Assembly (NCBI RefSeq): GCF_002157855.1
Contig: NZ_CP020880.1
Coordinates: 2,604,001 to 2,668,000 of the forward strand
Source: Sutcliffiella horikoshii
GTDB taxonomy: Bacteria; Bacillota; Bacilli; Bacillales; Bacillaceae_I
DNA length: 64,000 nucleotides
Direction of reading: 5' to 3'
The position numbers and the translations under genes were made by a program. A model generated the notes under the pieces. The model made no database searches and was not told the DNA's origin. It worked only from the letters and a program-made list of their open reading frames with translations. Positions 42,342 to 52,017 of the stretch are shown here, in pieces (the stretch's first letter is position 1; the number at the start of each line of letters is the position of its first letter).

Positions 42342-43292
42342 TCACCCCACATCCTTCATGTGGTGAACATACGCATCTTCTAACGATATCTCACGTCGTT
42401 CAAGCTTAATGACATCGCCATACTTTGCGAGATATTCTTTCAATTGATCCAAACGGGCTTCTTCCTCTTCCACCTGAAACATAACAGAGTAATAAGGTGC
42501 TTTAATTTCTGTCACTTCTACCTGTTGTAGGAACTTATCCTCTTTTAGTTTGTCAGTATCATAGACTTGCATCGTAGCTTCAAACAACTTTAGATGGTTG
42601 CAACTCTCTTTTATATGTGTCGGTTCCCCAATCATACTGATTTCTCCATTTTTAATAAAAGCAATTCGATCACACAGCTCATCCGCTTCCTGCATGTAGT
42701 GCGTCGTTAAAATGATGGTAATACCTTTTTGGGCAAGTTCTTTCACAATATCGCGGAGAAGTCTTGCTCCAATTGGATCGAGTCCGATTGTCGGTTCATC
42801 AAGGAAGATGATTTTCGGATCATTGATCAAGCATCGTGCAATATGTAGTCGTTGTACCATTCCTTTAGAATATGTATGTATCTTCTGGTTTGTTGCATCT
42901 GTTAACCCTACTAATTCAAGTAACTGGGAAATCTGTTGGGATTGATCTTTGTTAGGGATCTTATATAAGGTGCAAAAATAGTGCATATACTCTTTTGCTG
43001 TAAGTCGCCCGTAAACTCCCCGCTCTCCTCCGTAGACAAAATTAATTTTGTCTCTAATTTCACTGCTTTCTTTTACCACATCGTACCCGAGTACTTTGAC
43101 GCTTCCTGTTGATGGTAAAAGCAACGTTGTCAAAATTTTTATCGTGGTGGTTTTTCCTGCTCCATTCGGTCCAAGAAGTCCAAATACTTCTCCTTCCCTG
43201 ACCTCGAAGTTCACTTGATTAAGTGCCGTCTTTTTTTCACCCTTCATTTTGTATATTCTTGACAAACTCTCAACCTCAATTACATTTTTCAT
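42342..43292 (-). CDS. ABC transporter ATP-binding protein (DrrA/CcmA type)
   Basis: 316 residues. Walker A LLGPNGAGKTTT, signature YSKGMVQRLHIARCL, Walker B KIIFLDEPTIGLDP and H-loop ILTTHYMQEADELCD are complete. The extra 90 residues at the C-terminus are the usual tail of drug-exporter ATPases. First gene of the three-gene ABC-2 exporter operon. A dispersed repeat lies upstream of it. Confidence 0.94.
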   Translation of the reverse strand: MKNVIEVESLSRIYKMKGEKKTALNQVNFEVREGEVFGLLGPNGAGKTTTIKILTTLLLPSTGSVKVLGYDVVKESSEIRDKINFVYGGERGVYGRLTAKEYMHYFCTLYKIPNKDQSQQISQLLELVGLTDATNQKIHTYSKGMVQRLHIARCLINDPKIIFLDEPTIGLDPIGARLLRDIVKELAQKGITIILTTHYMQEADELCDRIAFIKNGEISMIGEPTHIKESCNHLKLFEATMQVYDTDKLKEDKFLQQVEVTEIKAPYYSVMFQVEEEEARLDQLKEYLAKYGDVIKLERREISLEDAYVHHMKDVG

Positions 43293-43415
43293 ATTTTTGG
43301 CCCCATTCTGAAAATTATAACTCTGATTATAGAGAAGATTGGGTGAGGTGTAAATAATTGGTTCTATTTTCTCCGGGAAAATAGGATTTTTCTATCATTT
43401 TTTTCCACCAAGATT

Positions 43416-43560
43416 ACTTACTGTCGAAAACTCACTGTTTACTGTCGGTTTGGAGTGAAATACGGTCCGAATCTATTGAAATACAAGCCAAAGTCCTCTA
43501 CTTACTATCCAAACTTTATGCAATACAAGCCAAACGACATATAACAACAATATTCAGCAC
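43416..43560. repeat. Dispersed TTTACTGTCC element, copy 2
   Basis: In the 338-base gap upstream of the ABC exporter operon. Contains TTACTGTCGAAA, TTTACTGTCGG and the best unit at 43502-43560 (TTACTATCCAAACT, then CAATACAAGCCAAACGACA). Same orientation as the copies at 17735 and 58009. Nothing else is visible in this gap except a terminator. Confidence 0.65.
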
Positions 43561-43575
43561 ATATGGTAATCCCAG

Positions 43576-43613
43576 CACAAAAAAGCCGAAGAACAAAGTT
43601 CTCCGACTTTTCT
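43576..43613 (-). terminator. Rho-independent terminator
   Basis: On the minus strand AAAGTCGGAGAAC pairs with GTTCTTCGGCTTT around a three-base loop, then six T. Ends the YqkB/YqkC pair. Confidence 0.85.
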
Positions 43614-43630
43614 GCATAACTGTACCGAAT

Positions 43631-43879
43631 TCAGCCTAACACATCCGTAATCCCGTCCATATTTTCCGAGATCCATTCAACAGCAACATCCAAGTTCTCA
43701 AACTCCTGAACCTCAAATGTTACTTCATCCTGAAGCAGCCAAACATCTTTATCTTCATGATTAATGCCACCAATCGACCAGTGCAACAAGCTGTATGGGT
43801 GATTATGATTTAAAAATGAAGCCCAAGTTTTCGATTGGGCCACATTTTTCAATGAGTTGATTTTGCCCCCATTGCTCAT
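43631..43879 (-). CDS. DUF2552 (YqkC-like) protein
   Basis: 82 residues. The conserved block [20 protein letters not shown], then [16 protein letters not shown], agrees with my recollection of the B. subtilis YqkC family (DUF2552). ATG 43879 is chosen: GGAGGGAG precedes it and it overlaps the stop of the YqkB-like gene as ATGA, a sign of translational coupling. An earlier ATG at 43936 would overlap by 61 bases. Function unknown. Confidence 0.8.
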   Translation of the reverse strand: MSNGGKINSLKNVAQSKTWASFLNHNHPYSLLHWSIGGINHEDKDVWLLQDEVTFEVQEFENLDVAVEWISENMDGITDVLG

Positions 43880-44211
43880 TTCGCTCCCTCCACTACCAAT
43901 AAACTCATTCGTGGATTTAAAATTTGGCTTGGACATTTCAACATATAGCAGTTAGCACTTTCCACAAAATCAACTGTCATGTCTTCATCAAAAAAGAGAA
44001 GCTTTGATTTTTCCATTAATAATGGTCCTATGTTTGTTTCTAGCTCCACATCGTCATCGTCTTTTTCCGGTGTGATCCATAGTGCGGAAACTCCGCTGAC
44101 GACGCATCCACATCCATCTGTATCATATTTTAGCTTTAACCATTTTCCTTCTTGGTTTTCAAGCTTTGCTTTTACTCTTTCTGTTGCTTTCTCTGTGAAC
44201 GTTACTTTCAC
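43876..44211 (-). CDS. HesB/IscA-like (YqkB) iron-sulphur biosynthesis protein
   Basis: 111 residues of the HesB-like domain fold. The N-terminal [14 protein letters not shown] helix and [19 protein letters not shown] are recognisable, with Cys at the tight GCGC turn and another in the C-terminal [10 protein letters not shown]. Related to B. subtilis YqkB, a degenerate A-type carrier-like protein. GTG start with TTTTGGAGG about nine bases upstream. Coupled to the YqkC-like gene. Confidence 0.85.
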   Translation of the reverse strand: MKVTFTEKATERVKAKLENQEGKWLKLKYDTDGCGCVVSGVSALWITPEKDDDDVELETNIGPLLMEKSKLLFFDEDMTVDFVESANCYMLKCPSQILNPRMSLLVVEGAK

Positions 44212-44378
44212 GTTTCATGCCTCCAAAATGTTTCATTGTTAGCCTGATTGTACCATATATTGCTCATTAGTATAACTAGAAGGCATTAGGAAAGGATGGT
44301 AGTGGATAAGTTCTTGTTGTCAAAATGGATAATTGTAGGTACGATACTAATATCTTTATTAGAAGGAGGAGATTACCA

Positions 44379-44591
44379 ATGTCAAAAGTAACAATTAAAG
44401 TGATGGATAACGGAGGGTTCCGTGTAACAGGTGATGTAGAGTTAGTTGATGCAGAGGGAAACAAGTTTGAGGACAAGCCGGCGTTTACTTTGTGCCGTTG
44501 CGGCCTATCTAAAAAGCTTCCTTATTGTGATGCTTCACATAAAGGCAATTTCGAGTCCTGTGTGCGGGCTGCCCAAGTACTGAACGACTAA
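44379..44591 (+). CDS. CDGSH iron-sulphur domain protein
   Basis: 70 residues. The 2Fe-2S binding motif is CRCGLSKKLPYCDASHKG, with three Cys and one His as ligands (CxC...C...H) and Ala where CDGSH has Gly. A short N-terminal beta stretch precedes it. Redox or cluster-transfer role assumed from the family. ATG 44379 follows AAGGAGGAGA. Confidence 0.92.
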   Translation: MSKVTIKVMDNGGFRVTGDVELVDAEGNKFEDKPAFTLCRCGLSKKLPYCDASHKGNFESCVRAAQVLND

Positions 44592-44619
44592 ATTGGTGCA
44601 GCCGTAACCAGTAAAGCTT

Positions 44620-44646
44620 GGAGGGGAAATCATTTTCCCCTCCTTT
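44620..44646. terminator. Bidirectional terminator
   Basis: GGAGGGGAAA/TTTTCCCCTCC stem with a TCA loop between the CDGSH gene and the convergent MATE gene. The last gene of the metal-transport operon ends here. Confidence 0.8.
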
Positions 44647-44648
44647 CA

Positions 44649-45983
44649 TTATGAATAATGGAGTCGCTGGAGTTTTGGAAGGTAAAGGAACAAAAAAATA
44701 GAACGTCCCAGACTGAATACAACAAAAGCAAGCCAGATACCCTGGTTTTCAAACATAGGTACCAATAACCATATGACTAATAAAAATAGAAGTAGTGCAA
44801 GAAAAATAGAGTTTCTAATAGACTTGGCGTCTGTCACCCCTGAAAATATCCCTTCTAGTTGCAAACCCCAAAAGCCCACAAAAGGGAATATCACCATCCA
44901 CACCAAGTTGTCAATTGCCATATCTCTTACCGTAGCTATATTTGTAAACAATCCGACAATACTATCTCCAAATAGCAACATGAGGACAGCCAGTGTAACA
45001 GCAGTTCCTAACCCCCATACTGCAGACAAATTTACAGCTCTATTAAATAGGAATAAATCTTTGCTTCCTAACGCCCTTCCCGTCAAAATACTGGATGCAT
45101 TTGCAAATCCACCAATTAAATAAGCCATTATATAATGAATTTGTAGCAAAATGGAATTGGCAGCAAGTGTCACCTCTCCCATACCGGCACCCTTGGATGT
45201 AAAAATCCCGGTCATAATCAACAAACATATCGTTCTTAAAAAGAGGTCTCTATTTACTTTTACCATCTTCAACAAAGGTTCTGGATCTAGGATCTCTCGA
45301 AGCTTCACACTAAGGAACCCCACTGTGTTATGTTTGGCAATGATAAATCCACCAAAGAGAACAGCACTTATTTCAGAGATAAGTGTCGCATAGCCTACAC
45401 CGGCTACCCCTAGTTCAAACACTAATACAAAAACAATACTTAGGACTATGTTCATTAGATTCATAATCAATTGGGTTGCAAGTGATAGCTGTACTTTTCC
45501 CATTCCGATTAACCACCCAATAAACACATAGCTCATTAAGATAAACGGGGCACCCCAAACGCGAATGGAAAAATAGGTGGAGGCAAAGGAAGATACCGCA
45601 TCGCTCCCTCCTATTACATTTAATGCAATATGTAAAATCGGCTTTTGAAAAATGATAAAAAGCAAGCCAAAAATCATTGCGATAATTATCGGCCTTAGTA
45701 AGGTTAATTTGGTTTCATTAATATTATGTGAACCTTGTGCCTGTGCAGTAAAGCCGCTTGTACTTACTCTTAAAAATCCAAGTAGCCAGTACATTGTATT
45801 GAAAATGACAGCACCAATTGCCACTCCACCTATGGAAGATGGATCAGGCAGACTCCCAACAACCGCAGTATCGACCGCTCCGATTAGCGGCGTGGTAATT
45901 CCAGCAATAATGAGGGGAAATGCCAGTCCCACATACTGCTTGTTACTAAAGGATACTTTCTCTTTAGATACTACTATATTCAT
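44649..45983 (-). CDS. MATE-family efflux transporter (DinF-like)
   Basis: 444 residues with 12 helices. The start KQYVGLAFPLIIAGITTPLIGAVDTAVVGSL is the MATE/DinF first-helix motif, and the second half repeats it (VNRDLFLRTICLL). Sodium- or proton-driven export. It is the last gene of a seven-gene operon, 21 bases after the ABC ATPase. In that setting it may export the metallophore or a toxic metal complex (inference); drug efflux is the generic alternative. Confidence 0.92.
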   Translation of the reverse strand: MNIVVSKEKVSFSNKQYVGLAFPLIIAGITTPLIGAVDTAVVGSLPDPSSIGGVAIGAVIFNTMYWLLGFLRVSTSGFTAQAQGSHNINETKLTLLRPIIIAMIFGLLFIIFQKPILHIALNVIGGSDAVSSFASTYFSIRVWGAPFILMSYVFIGWLIGMGKVQLSLATQLIMNLMNIVLSIVFVLVFELGVAGVGYATLISEISAVLFGGFIIAKHNTVGFLSVKLREILDPEPLLKMVKVNRDLFLRTICLLIMTGIFTSKGAGMGEVTLAANSILLQIHYIMAYLIGGFANASSILTGRALGSKDLFLFNRAVNLSAVWGLGTAVTLAVLMLLFGDSIVGLFTNIATVRDMAIDNLVWMVIFPFVGFWGLQLEGIFSGVTDAKSIRNSIFLALLLFLLVIWLLVPMFENQGIWLAFVVFSLGRSIFLFLYLPKLQRLHYS

Positions 45984-46004
45984 ACTTTCTTTTCCTTTCT
46001 GTCC

Positions 46005-46775
46005 TTAAAACGAAGCTGCCTTAATCAGCGCCTTCGTATATGGATGTCGATCTTCATGGTAAAGTTCTTCCAACGGGAACCAATCCACCACTAGCCCATC
46101 TTTTAAGACAATTATCTGGTTGCATAAGAAGGTGACAGCTCTTATGTCGTGCGAAATGAAAAGTATCGTCATTTCTGTTTTTTCTTGAAGACCTTTTAGT
46201 AACTGCAGAATCTGCTTTTGAACGGTAACATCAAGGCTTGCCGTAGGTTCATCACAAATTAAAAGGCCTGGTTCTAGACTTAGTGCTCTGGCAATACTGA
46301 CACGTTGCTTTTGCCCTCCACTCAATTCGACTGGAAAACGCTCCAACATATGCGCGTCTAAACCAACCATTTTAAGAAGAGCCTTCGCTAAGTCTTTGCG
46401 GGATGCCTCTTCTCTATTTAGAAAAGAGGGCTGAACCTCCTTGAAATTATCTAATGGTTCCAAAACACTTTTCCATATTGGAAGTTTGGGATTAAGCGTG
46501 CTGTTAGCATCCTGGAAAACCATCTGGACTTGTCTTCGGTACTCCCGCAATGCCTCTTTCTTTTTTGGCACGATTTGATTCCCTTCAAATGCTATGTAAC
46601 CTTCCTTATAAGGTTGAAGACCTAACAGTACCTTCGCAAGCGTACTCTTACCACTACCGCTTTCTCCTACAATCCCCACACACTCCCCTTTGTTTACAGC
46701 AAGCGACACATTGTCCAGAGCTTTAACTCCTTTGGAATAATGAATTGAAAGGTTCTCTACGATTAATTGACTCAT
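46005..46775 (-). CDS. Opp/Nik-type ABC transporter ATPase 2
   Basis: 256 residues. Walker A GESGSGKSTLAK, signature ELSGGQKQRVSIARAL, Walker B LLICDEPTASLDVT and H-loop LFISHDI are complete. The OppF/NikE class is indicated by the GxVGESGSGKST form and NPKLPIWKSVLEPL. Overlaps the other ATPase by four bases. Together they power the permease pair of the predicted metallophore importer. Confidence 0.93.
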   Translation of the reverse strand: MSQLIVENLSIHYSKGVKALDNVSLAVNKGECVGIVGESGSGKSTLAKVLLGLQPYKEGYIAFEGNQIVPKKKEALREYRRQVQMVFQDANSTLNPKLPIWKSVLEPLDNFKEVQPSFLNREEASRKDLAKALLKMVGLDAHMLERFPVELSGGQKQRVSIARALSLEPGLLICDEPTASLDVTVQKQILQLLKGLQEKTEMTILFISHDIRAVTFLCNQIIVLKDGLVVDWFPLEELYHEDRHPYTKALIKAASF

Positions 46776-47599
46776 ATAAAAATCACCTTCTCTCTAGTTG
46801 GCTGAACCCCGCTTCCTTCTCCTGGTAGAGCCAATACACAACCGCATAATTTTTTCGTAAACGGGTGCTGGTGATTACAGCGAATCACTTCAGGAGTTCC
46901 ACTTTCTACAATCTCACCTTGTTCCATCACATATATCCTGTCCGTCCGCTTGTAAGCCTGGGTAAGATCATGTGTGATCAGGAGAACAGCACACCCCGTC
47001 TCTTTTCTCATTTTTTCAATATAATCCAATACCTTTTCCCCGCTCATGACATCAAGGGCAGTGGTAACTTCATCGCAAATAAGTAACGAGGGTTTCAACG
47101 CAAGGGACATGGCTATAGCAGCCCTTTGCACCTGTCCTCCACTTAATTGAAAAGAGTAACTTTTATAGACTCTTTCCGCCTCTAGTCCCATTTCGGCAAG
47201 TACATCTAAAGTTACAGCTTTTGCTTCTTTTTTTGATAGAGGACTATGCGCCCGAATGGTTTCAACCATTTGCTTTCCTACACGGATAAAAGGGGTGAAA
47301 CTCCCTCTGTAGTCTTGAAAAATAATACCAATTTCCTTCCCAAGAAGCTTACGGTGCTCCTGGCGGGACAGACTTAATAGATTTCTATTTCCATAGAGTA
47401 TCTTTCCTTTTGCATTCATTTGTCCTGGAAGCAGGTTCAAAATCGCTCTAGCTGTCATACTTTTTCCACAACCACTTTCGCCTATCAATCCAATCATTTC
47501 CCCACTAGCGACCTGGAGATTTAATCTACTGATGATTGCTTTTGACTCTTTGTTTTTTTTTACAACTAAGTCTTCAATAGTAAGCAAAGGTTCACTCAT
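46772..47599 (-). CDS. Opp/Nik-type ABC transporter ATPase 1
   Basis: 275 residues, OppD/NikD class. Walker A GESGCGKSMTAR, signature QLSGGQVQRAAIAMSL, Walker B LLICDEVTTALDV (Val in place of Pro after Glu) and the C-terminal HQHPFTKKL element found in OppD/DppD proteins. Overlaps the permease gene by four bases and the second ATPase by four bases. Confidence 0.93.
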   Translation of the reverse strand: MSEPLLTIEDLVVKKNKESKAIISRLNLQVASGEMIGLIGESGCGKSMTARAILNLLPGQMNAKGKILYGNRNLLSLSRQEHRKLLGKEIGIIFQDYRGSFTPFIRVGKQMVETIRAHSPLSKKEAKAVTLDVLAEMGLEAERVYKSYSFQLSGGQVQRAAIAMSLALKPSLLICDEVTTALDVMSGEKVLDYIEKMRKETGCAVLLITHDLTQAYKRTDRIYVMEQGEIVESGTPEVIRCNHQHPFTKKLCGCVLALPGEGSGVQPTREKVIFI

Positions 47600-48450
47600 C
47601 GATTATCACTGCCCTTTCTAATGTCAAAATGATCTTTTAATCCATCTCCCAATAAATTGCATGTTAAGACAGTTATCATGATGGCAAGACCAGGATAAAT
47701 CATTAGGGATGGTACTGCTTGAAAATATCCTCGCCCTTCATTCAACATGGCTCCCCATTCGGGAATAGGCGGTTGTGCTCCTAGTCCGATGTAGGATAAG
47801 GCAGAAATCATGAGTATCACCTTACCTACATCAATGGCTGCCATCGCAATGATTTCCGGCAGTACTTGTGGCAAAAGGTGCATGCGAATGGTTTTCCATG
47901 TACTTGAGTGGGAAATCTTAGATACAAGGATATACTCTTTTTCCTTTTCTGCCATAACTAGACTTCGGACCACTCTCGCATACATGATCCACCTGACTAA
48001 AATGATAGCGAGCACAATATTGGACAGATTCGGACCCAATATGCCGGCAATGGCTATCGCCAGGATAAAATCGGGAAATGCCAAAATACCATCTATCATT
48101 CTCATAAAAACTGCATCTACTTTTCCTCCTATGTAACCTGAGATAAGACCGATTGGAACGCCTATTACAATTGCAAGGAATATCGCAAGTAATCCAAGTC
48201 CGATGGTTAACTTGGCTCCATACAAAATTCTTGAAAAGACATCTCTGCCCAATTGATCTGTCCCAAGCCAATGGAGGGATGAAGCCTCTTTTAGCCTATT
48301 TCCCATATCTATTTGGAAGGGATCATGGGGAGCCATTGCACTTCCAAACAAAATGACACCAGCGAGAAGGCCTGCAAAAATGGAACCAATTACTAGATTA
48401 GGATTGCGAAGAAGACTATTATTTTTCCATTTTATCGTCATGCTTTCCAT
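47596..48450 (-). CDS. Opp/Nik-type ABC permease 2
   Basis: 284 residues, six helices, OppC/NikC class: N-terminal DPFQIDMGNRLKEASSLHWLGTDQLGRDVFSR and the EAA-type loop ALSYIGLGAQPPIPEWGAML near the C-terminus. Its ATG overlaps the previous stop (TAATG). Membrane half of the transporter together with the preceding permease. Confidence 0.94.
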   Translation of the reverse strand: MESMTIKWKNNSLLRNPNLVIGSIFAGLLAGVILFGSAMAPHDPFQIDMGNRLKEASSLHWLGTDQLGRDVFSRILYGAKLTIGLGLLAIFLAIVIGVPIGLISGYIGGKVDAVFMRMIDGILAFPDFILAIAIAGILGPNLSNIVLAIILVRWIMYARVVRSLVMAEKEKEYILVSKISHSSTWKTIRMHLLPQVLPEIIAMAAIDVGKVILMISALSYIGLGAQPPIPEWGAMLNEGRGYFQAVPSLMIYPGLAIMITVLTCNLLGDGLKDHFDIRKGSDNR

Positions 48451-49400
48451 TAACTTATCTCCCTTCCATGCCTAATCTGTGGATCGATGAGCAAATAGAG
48501 CAAATCTACAATTAAATTGGTCATGACCACTAGGACACCTACCACCATAATGTATCCTTGAATTAACGGATAATCTCGTTGCATCACTGCTTGTACAATC
48601 ATTTCTCCCATACCCGGCCAGGAGAATAGTATCTCAATTACGGTGATCCCTCCGAGAAGACTGCCAATACTCAACCCAAACATTGTCACAAGCGGAATGA
48701 GGCTTCCGCGCAAAGCATGAAATAAAAGGATCCTTCCCCTTCCTAATCCCCGGGCATAAGCTGATTCAATATATGTACTTTGCAAGGTAGAAACGAGTCT
48801 TTCCCTCAGTAATTTTATATATAAAGGCGCCATGGCGATCCCCAGAGTGATAGAAGGCAGGACAAAGTGGGCAAGTGTCCCTTTTCCCATAACAGGCAGC
48901 AAGTTCCATTTTAATGAAAAAAAGTAGATGAGTAGTAACCCAAGCCAAAAGCTAGGAATGGACGCACCGAGTATAGCAAACCATCTGCTGATATAATCTG
49001 GCCACTTCCCTTCATATACTGCCCCTATTACACCAAGTGGAACGGCTATAACGAATAGAGCAATCACCCCTCCTACGGATAAGGCAACGGTCGCTGGAAG
49101 TTTATCCAAAATGATTTCCAAAACTGGCCGTTTAGAGATAATAGATTCTCCTAAATCCAATTGTGCTACATTCCATAGCCATTGAACATATTGAACTAAA
49201 ATCGGCTTATCAAATCCATATTCCTCCATGACCCTTTCCTTATCCTCTGTGGTGGATATAACATCATCCACTTTCAATAATGCCCTGACCGGATCTCCTG
49301 GGGTTATTTTCATCAGGATAAATGTTGCGAAGGAAAGTATCAAAACTATAATTATCAATTGAAACAATCTTGAGCTGATAATAGAAACAGCCTGTCGCAT
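48450..49400 (-). CDS. Opp/Nik-type ABC permease 1
   Basis: 316 residues, six helices, OppB/NikB class: FILMKITPGDPVRALLKVDDV early and YIESAYARGLGRGRILLFHALRGSLIPLVT as the cytoplasmic coupling loop. ATG 49400 is chosen since GGTGG lies just before it. Follows the binding-protein gene after a gap of 64 bases. Confidence 0.93.
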   Translation of the reverse strand: MRQAVSIISSRLFQLIIIVLILSFATFILMKITPGDPVRALLKVDDVISTTEDKERVMEEYGFDKPILVQYVQWLWNVAQLDLGESIISKRPVLEIILDKLPATVALSVGGVIALFVIAVPLGVIGAVYEGKWPDYISRWFAILGASIPSFWLGLLLIYFFSLKWNLLPVMGKGTLAHFVLPSITLGIAMAPLYIKLLRERLVSTLQSTYIESAYARGLGRGRILLFHALRGSLIPLVTMFGLSIGSLLGGITVIEILFSWPGMGEMIVQAVMQRDYPLIQGYIMVVGVLVVMTNLIVDLLYLLIDPQIRHGREIS

Positions 49401-49464
49401 TTTTCCACCCACTTCTATTCATGAAGAAAAGTGAAAGCATCCAGGATACTTTCACTTCATCCAT

Positions 49465-50997
49465 TTATTTTACATCCATCTTGTTTGTTATAAGGTAATA
49501 TTCCTCTGATCCGGGCTCCCAATCTTTCACTCTATCATTTACTCCTACGATAATGTGCGGGTGCAAGATGAAGGAATGAGGAACCTCCTTCCGAATGACA
49601 TTTACCGCTTTCTTCTGTAGCTCCATCCTCTTTTCCGGATCTGCTGTGGTGTTTAGTTGTTGAGTTAGTTTATTTAATTCGGGAATATTAATTTGGCCAG
49701 GATTCAACGCCCCATCCGGTAGATAAGCAACATTAAGGAAATAACCGCCATCCCCACGAGGAGCTGTCAGGTTAGAGTATGTCACCATATCCCATTCATC
49801 TTGCTGTTCCCATAAATAACTATCAATGTTTTCAATGGTGACGATTTCTATATTCACCCCGACAGATGCAGCTTCACCCTGTAGGTACTGAGCAAGCAAA
49901 GGAAGCTCAGGTCTTCCTGGATACGTCGCAAGTTTAAGAGTAAGCACCTCACCGTCTCTTTCCATCTTGCCGTCCGCGTTCTTTTTATAGCCTGCCTCTT
50001 TCAATAGCTCTTCTGCCTTTTCAGGGTCATAACTTGTTGGTTCCGTTTCACTCGCAAAGGCAAAGTTAGGATTAAATGGGCCTGCCGCCTCTGTTGCGTG
50101 ACCATTCATTATTTCCTCCACTGCCACTGGACGGTTCACCAATAGGTCCAATGCTTTTCTCACATCCACATCCTGCAATGCAGGATTAGCATTGTTATAG
50201 AGTAGAAAGTGAACACGAAGACTTGGTACCGACTCAACCCTTAGTTTGTTGTTGCTTTCAATTGGCTCTAGCGACTCGGGAGGAAGATGATAGGCAATAT
50301 CTGCTTCACCTGATTGAAGAGCAAGCGCCCTAACATTTCCATCTGAATTAAATTTGATTTTCACTTGATCCAATTTTGCTACTCCGTCCCAATAATCCTC
50401 ATATCTTTCTAAGTTCACTTCCGTTTCTGAGGTGAAACTTGTGACCTTAAACGGACCAGTCGCTACCGGTTGCTCCCCCATGTTTTCAGCATCCGCTTTA
50501 ACGATGGAGGTATTTGTATGTACCAACTCTGAAAGAAAGGCCGGATATTCCTCTGTGTTGACGAACGTTATCTCCTGTCCGTCCGCTTCCATGGACTCGA
50601 TTTTCAAACTAGATGAAATTGCTTCATTCGTTTCCAGCACCCTTTCAAAGGAAGCTTTTACCGCTTCTCCATCCACTGGTGACCCATCATGGAAGGTGAC
50701 ACCTTCCCGAATCTTAAATGTCCAAGTTTTTTCATCTTTTTTCTCCCATGCTTCTGCCAGCCAAGGTTGAATTTCCAGGTTTTCGTCAATTCTAACCAAT
50801 GTTTCTGCCACTCCAGCACGGACCCCCATCCAATCCTGATGCGGATCCATTGTTTTAGAAGCAAAACTGAATAGCATCGTTACAGACTTATCAGTGGATT
50901 CTTTTGATATTTCCTTTTCATTTCCACTACTGCAACCTGAAATAATTAATAACATGACGATAAAAATGGAAAATACCCATGATTTTTTTGATTTCAT
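49465..50997 (-). CDS. NikA/CntA-type ABC substrate-binding lipoprotein
   Basis: 510 residues. Signal peptide with lipobox (LLIISGCSSGN, Cys22), then an SBP_bac_5 fold: TMDPHQDWMGVRAGVAETLVRIDENLEIQPWLAEAWEK and TWTFKIREGVTFHDGSPV are the N-terminal lobe landmarks. Best matches by eye are nickel- and opine-type metal-complex binders (NikA, CntA), not DppA. Anchored outside the membrane, it delivers ligand to the permease pair. Upstream Zur-type operators suggest a zinc complex as the ligand (inference). 14 bases after the EamA gene. Confidence 0.9.
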   Translation of the reverse strand: MKSKKSWVFSIFIVMLLIISGCSSGNEKEISKESTDKSVTMLFSFASKTMDPHQDWMGVRAGVAETLVRIDENLEIQPWLAEAWEKKDEKTWTFKIREGVTFHDGSPVDGEAVKASFERVLETNEAISSSLKIESMEADGQEITFVNTEEYPAFLSELVHTNTSIVKADAENMGEQPVATGPFKVTSFTSETEVNLERYEDYWDGVAKLDQVKIKFNSDGNVRALALQSGEADIAYHLPPESLEPIESNNKLRVESVPSLRVHFLLYNNANPALQDVDVRKALDLLVNRPVAVEEIMNGHATEAAGPFNPNFAFASETEPTSYDPEKAEELLKEAGYKKNADGKMERDGEVLTLKLATYPGRPELPLLAQYLQGEAASVGVNIEIVTIENIDSYLWEQQDEWDMVTYSNLTAPRGDGGYFLNVAYLPDGALNPGQINIPELNKLTQQLNTTADPEKRMELQKKAVNVIRKEVPHSFILHPHIIVGVNDRVKDWEPGSEEYYLITNKMDVK

Positions 50998-51011
50998 ATT
51001 TTTCTCTCCTT

Positions 51012-51887
51012 TTACCTATTCAGCCTAACAAGGCTCGGTTTGATTTTAGCTTCAGGCATTTTCTGTTTGGAAAGCGCAATAGATGCGCCAATGATTAATG
51101 CACCGCCAACAAATGAGAGGACTCCTAAAGTCTCTCCCCAAAAAACAAATCCCCACATTACATTAAAGAAAATTCCTATGTATCGAACGACCTCCACTAC
51201 CATGATATTTTCATGTGTAAATGCACTCGTTAACACTAACTGTCCTATCAGTGACACCACTCCGATACAGAGTAGGTAGAACCATCCAAGAGGCGTCGGC
51301 CACACAAACTCATTCCACATTAGAGGGAGAGAAACAAGTGTACCTGATGCCAGAAAATAAAAAACAATCTCATATTTATGATGTCTTGTGCTTAAATACC
51401 GAATCGAGGTGGCTGCACATGCCGCTAAAAAAGCGCTAAGAACACCGACCAGTGCATAAACCGTGTACGAATTATAACTAAACGGGTTTATCAAAAGAAT
51501 CGCGCCCACAATGAACAGAGGAAACAACATAACCATATTCCTGTTCATTTTCTCTTTTAGAAAATAGCCGGAAAGCATGATGGCAAAGAAGGGCGATAAA
51601 TGCGCGAGAATGCTTGCATCCCCAAGTGGTATGTGAGCAATGGTAAAAAAATAAGCCACCAGATAAAGGGATCCAAGGGCTCCCCGTAACACTAGCATCG
51701 GAACACCTTTTTTAGAAAACGACACTTTTTCTTTTCGCATAAGGAGAAAAATAAGAAAAGCTCCAATAATGCTACGAAAAAATACTATTTCAGACACTGG
51801 AATGGTTTCACTTGCAGCTTTTACAAAAACATTCATGATGCTAAATGTTAATGATGATGTAACGGCAAGTAGGATCCCTTTGTTCAA
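51012..51887 (-). CDS. EamA/DMT-family transporter
   Basis: 291 residues, ten helices made of two EamA repeats (SIMNVFVKAASETIPVSEIVFFRS and the second half starting near residue 145). First gene of the operon. In Pseudomonas an EamA protein (CntI) exports the opine metallophore pseudopaline, so a matching role is plausible here, but no CntL/CntM biosynthetic genes lie in the window. TTG start with AGGAGGGG six bases upstream. Confidence 0.92.
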   Translation of the reverse strand: MNKGILLAVTSSLTFSIMNVFVKAASETIPVSEIVFFRSIIGAFLIFLLMRKEKVSFSKKGVPMLVLRGALGSLYLVAYFFTIAHIPLGDASILAHLSPFFAIMLSGYFLKEKMNRNMVMLFPLFIVGAILLINPFSYNSYTVYALVGVLSAFLAACAATSIRYLSTRHHKYEIVFYFLASGTLVSLPLMWNEFVWPTPLGWFYLLCIGVVSLIGQLVLTSAFTHENIMVVEVVRYIGIFFNVMWGFVFWGETLGVLSFVGGALIIGASIALSKQKMPEAKIKPSLVRLNR

Positions 51888-51923
51888 TACTTCCCCTCCT
51901 ATATATGCCCTACAACAACCATT

Positions 51924-51944
51924 AAAATAGAATGATTACGATTT
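51924..51944 (-). promoter_or_regulatory. Zur-type operator, proximal
   Basis: On the plus strand AATGATTACGATTT, which matches the central and right half of the Bacillus Zur box (AAATCGTAAT-N-ATTACGATTT) perfectly; the left half is poor. It lies about 40 bases before the EamA start, inside the leader. Confidence 0.55.
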
Positions 51945-51987
51945 AAACGCCGTGCTTATTTTGAGCCTATTCGAAAATTCCCTGAAT

Positions 51988-52008
51988 AAAGCGTAATGAT
52001 TACTATTT
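51988..52008 (-). promoter_or_regulatory. Zur-type operator, distal
   Basis: On the plus strand AAAGCGTAATGATTACTATTT aligns with the 21-bp Bacillus Zur box at 18 of 20 defined positions, including the whole palindromic core CGTAATGATTAC. It sits just downstream of the predicted transcription start, where bound repressor would block the polymerase. Confidence 0.72.
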
Positions 52009-52017
52009 GCAAATTTC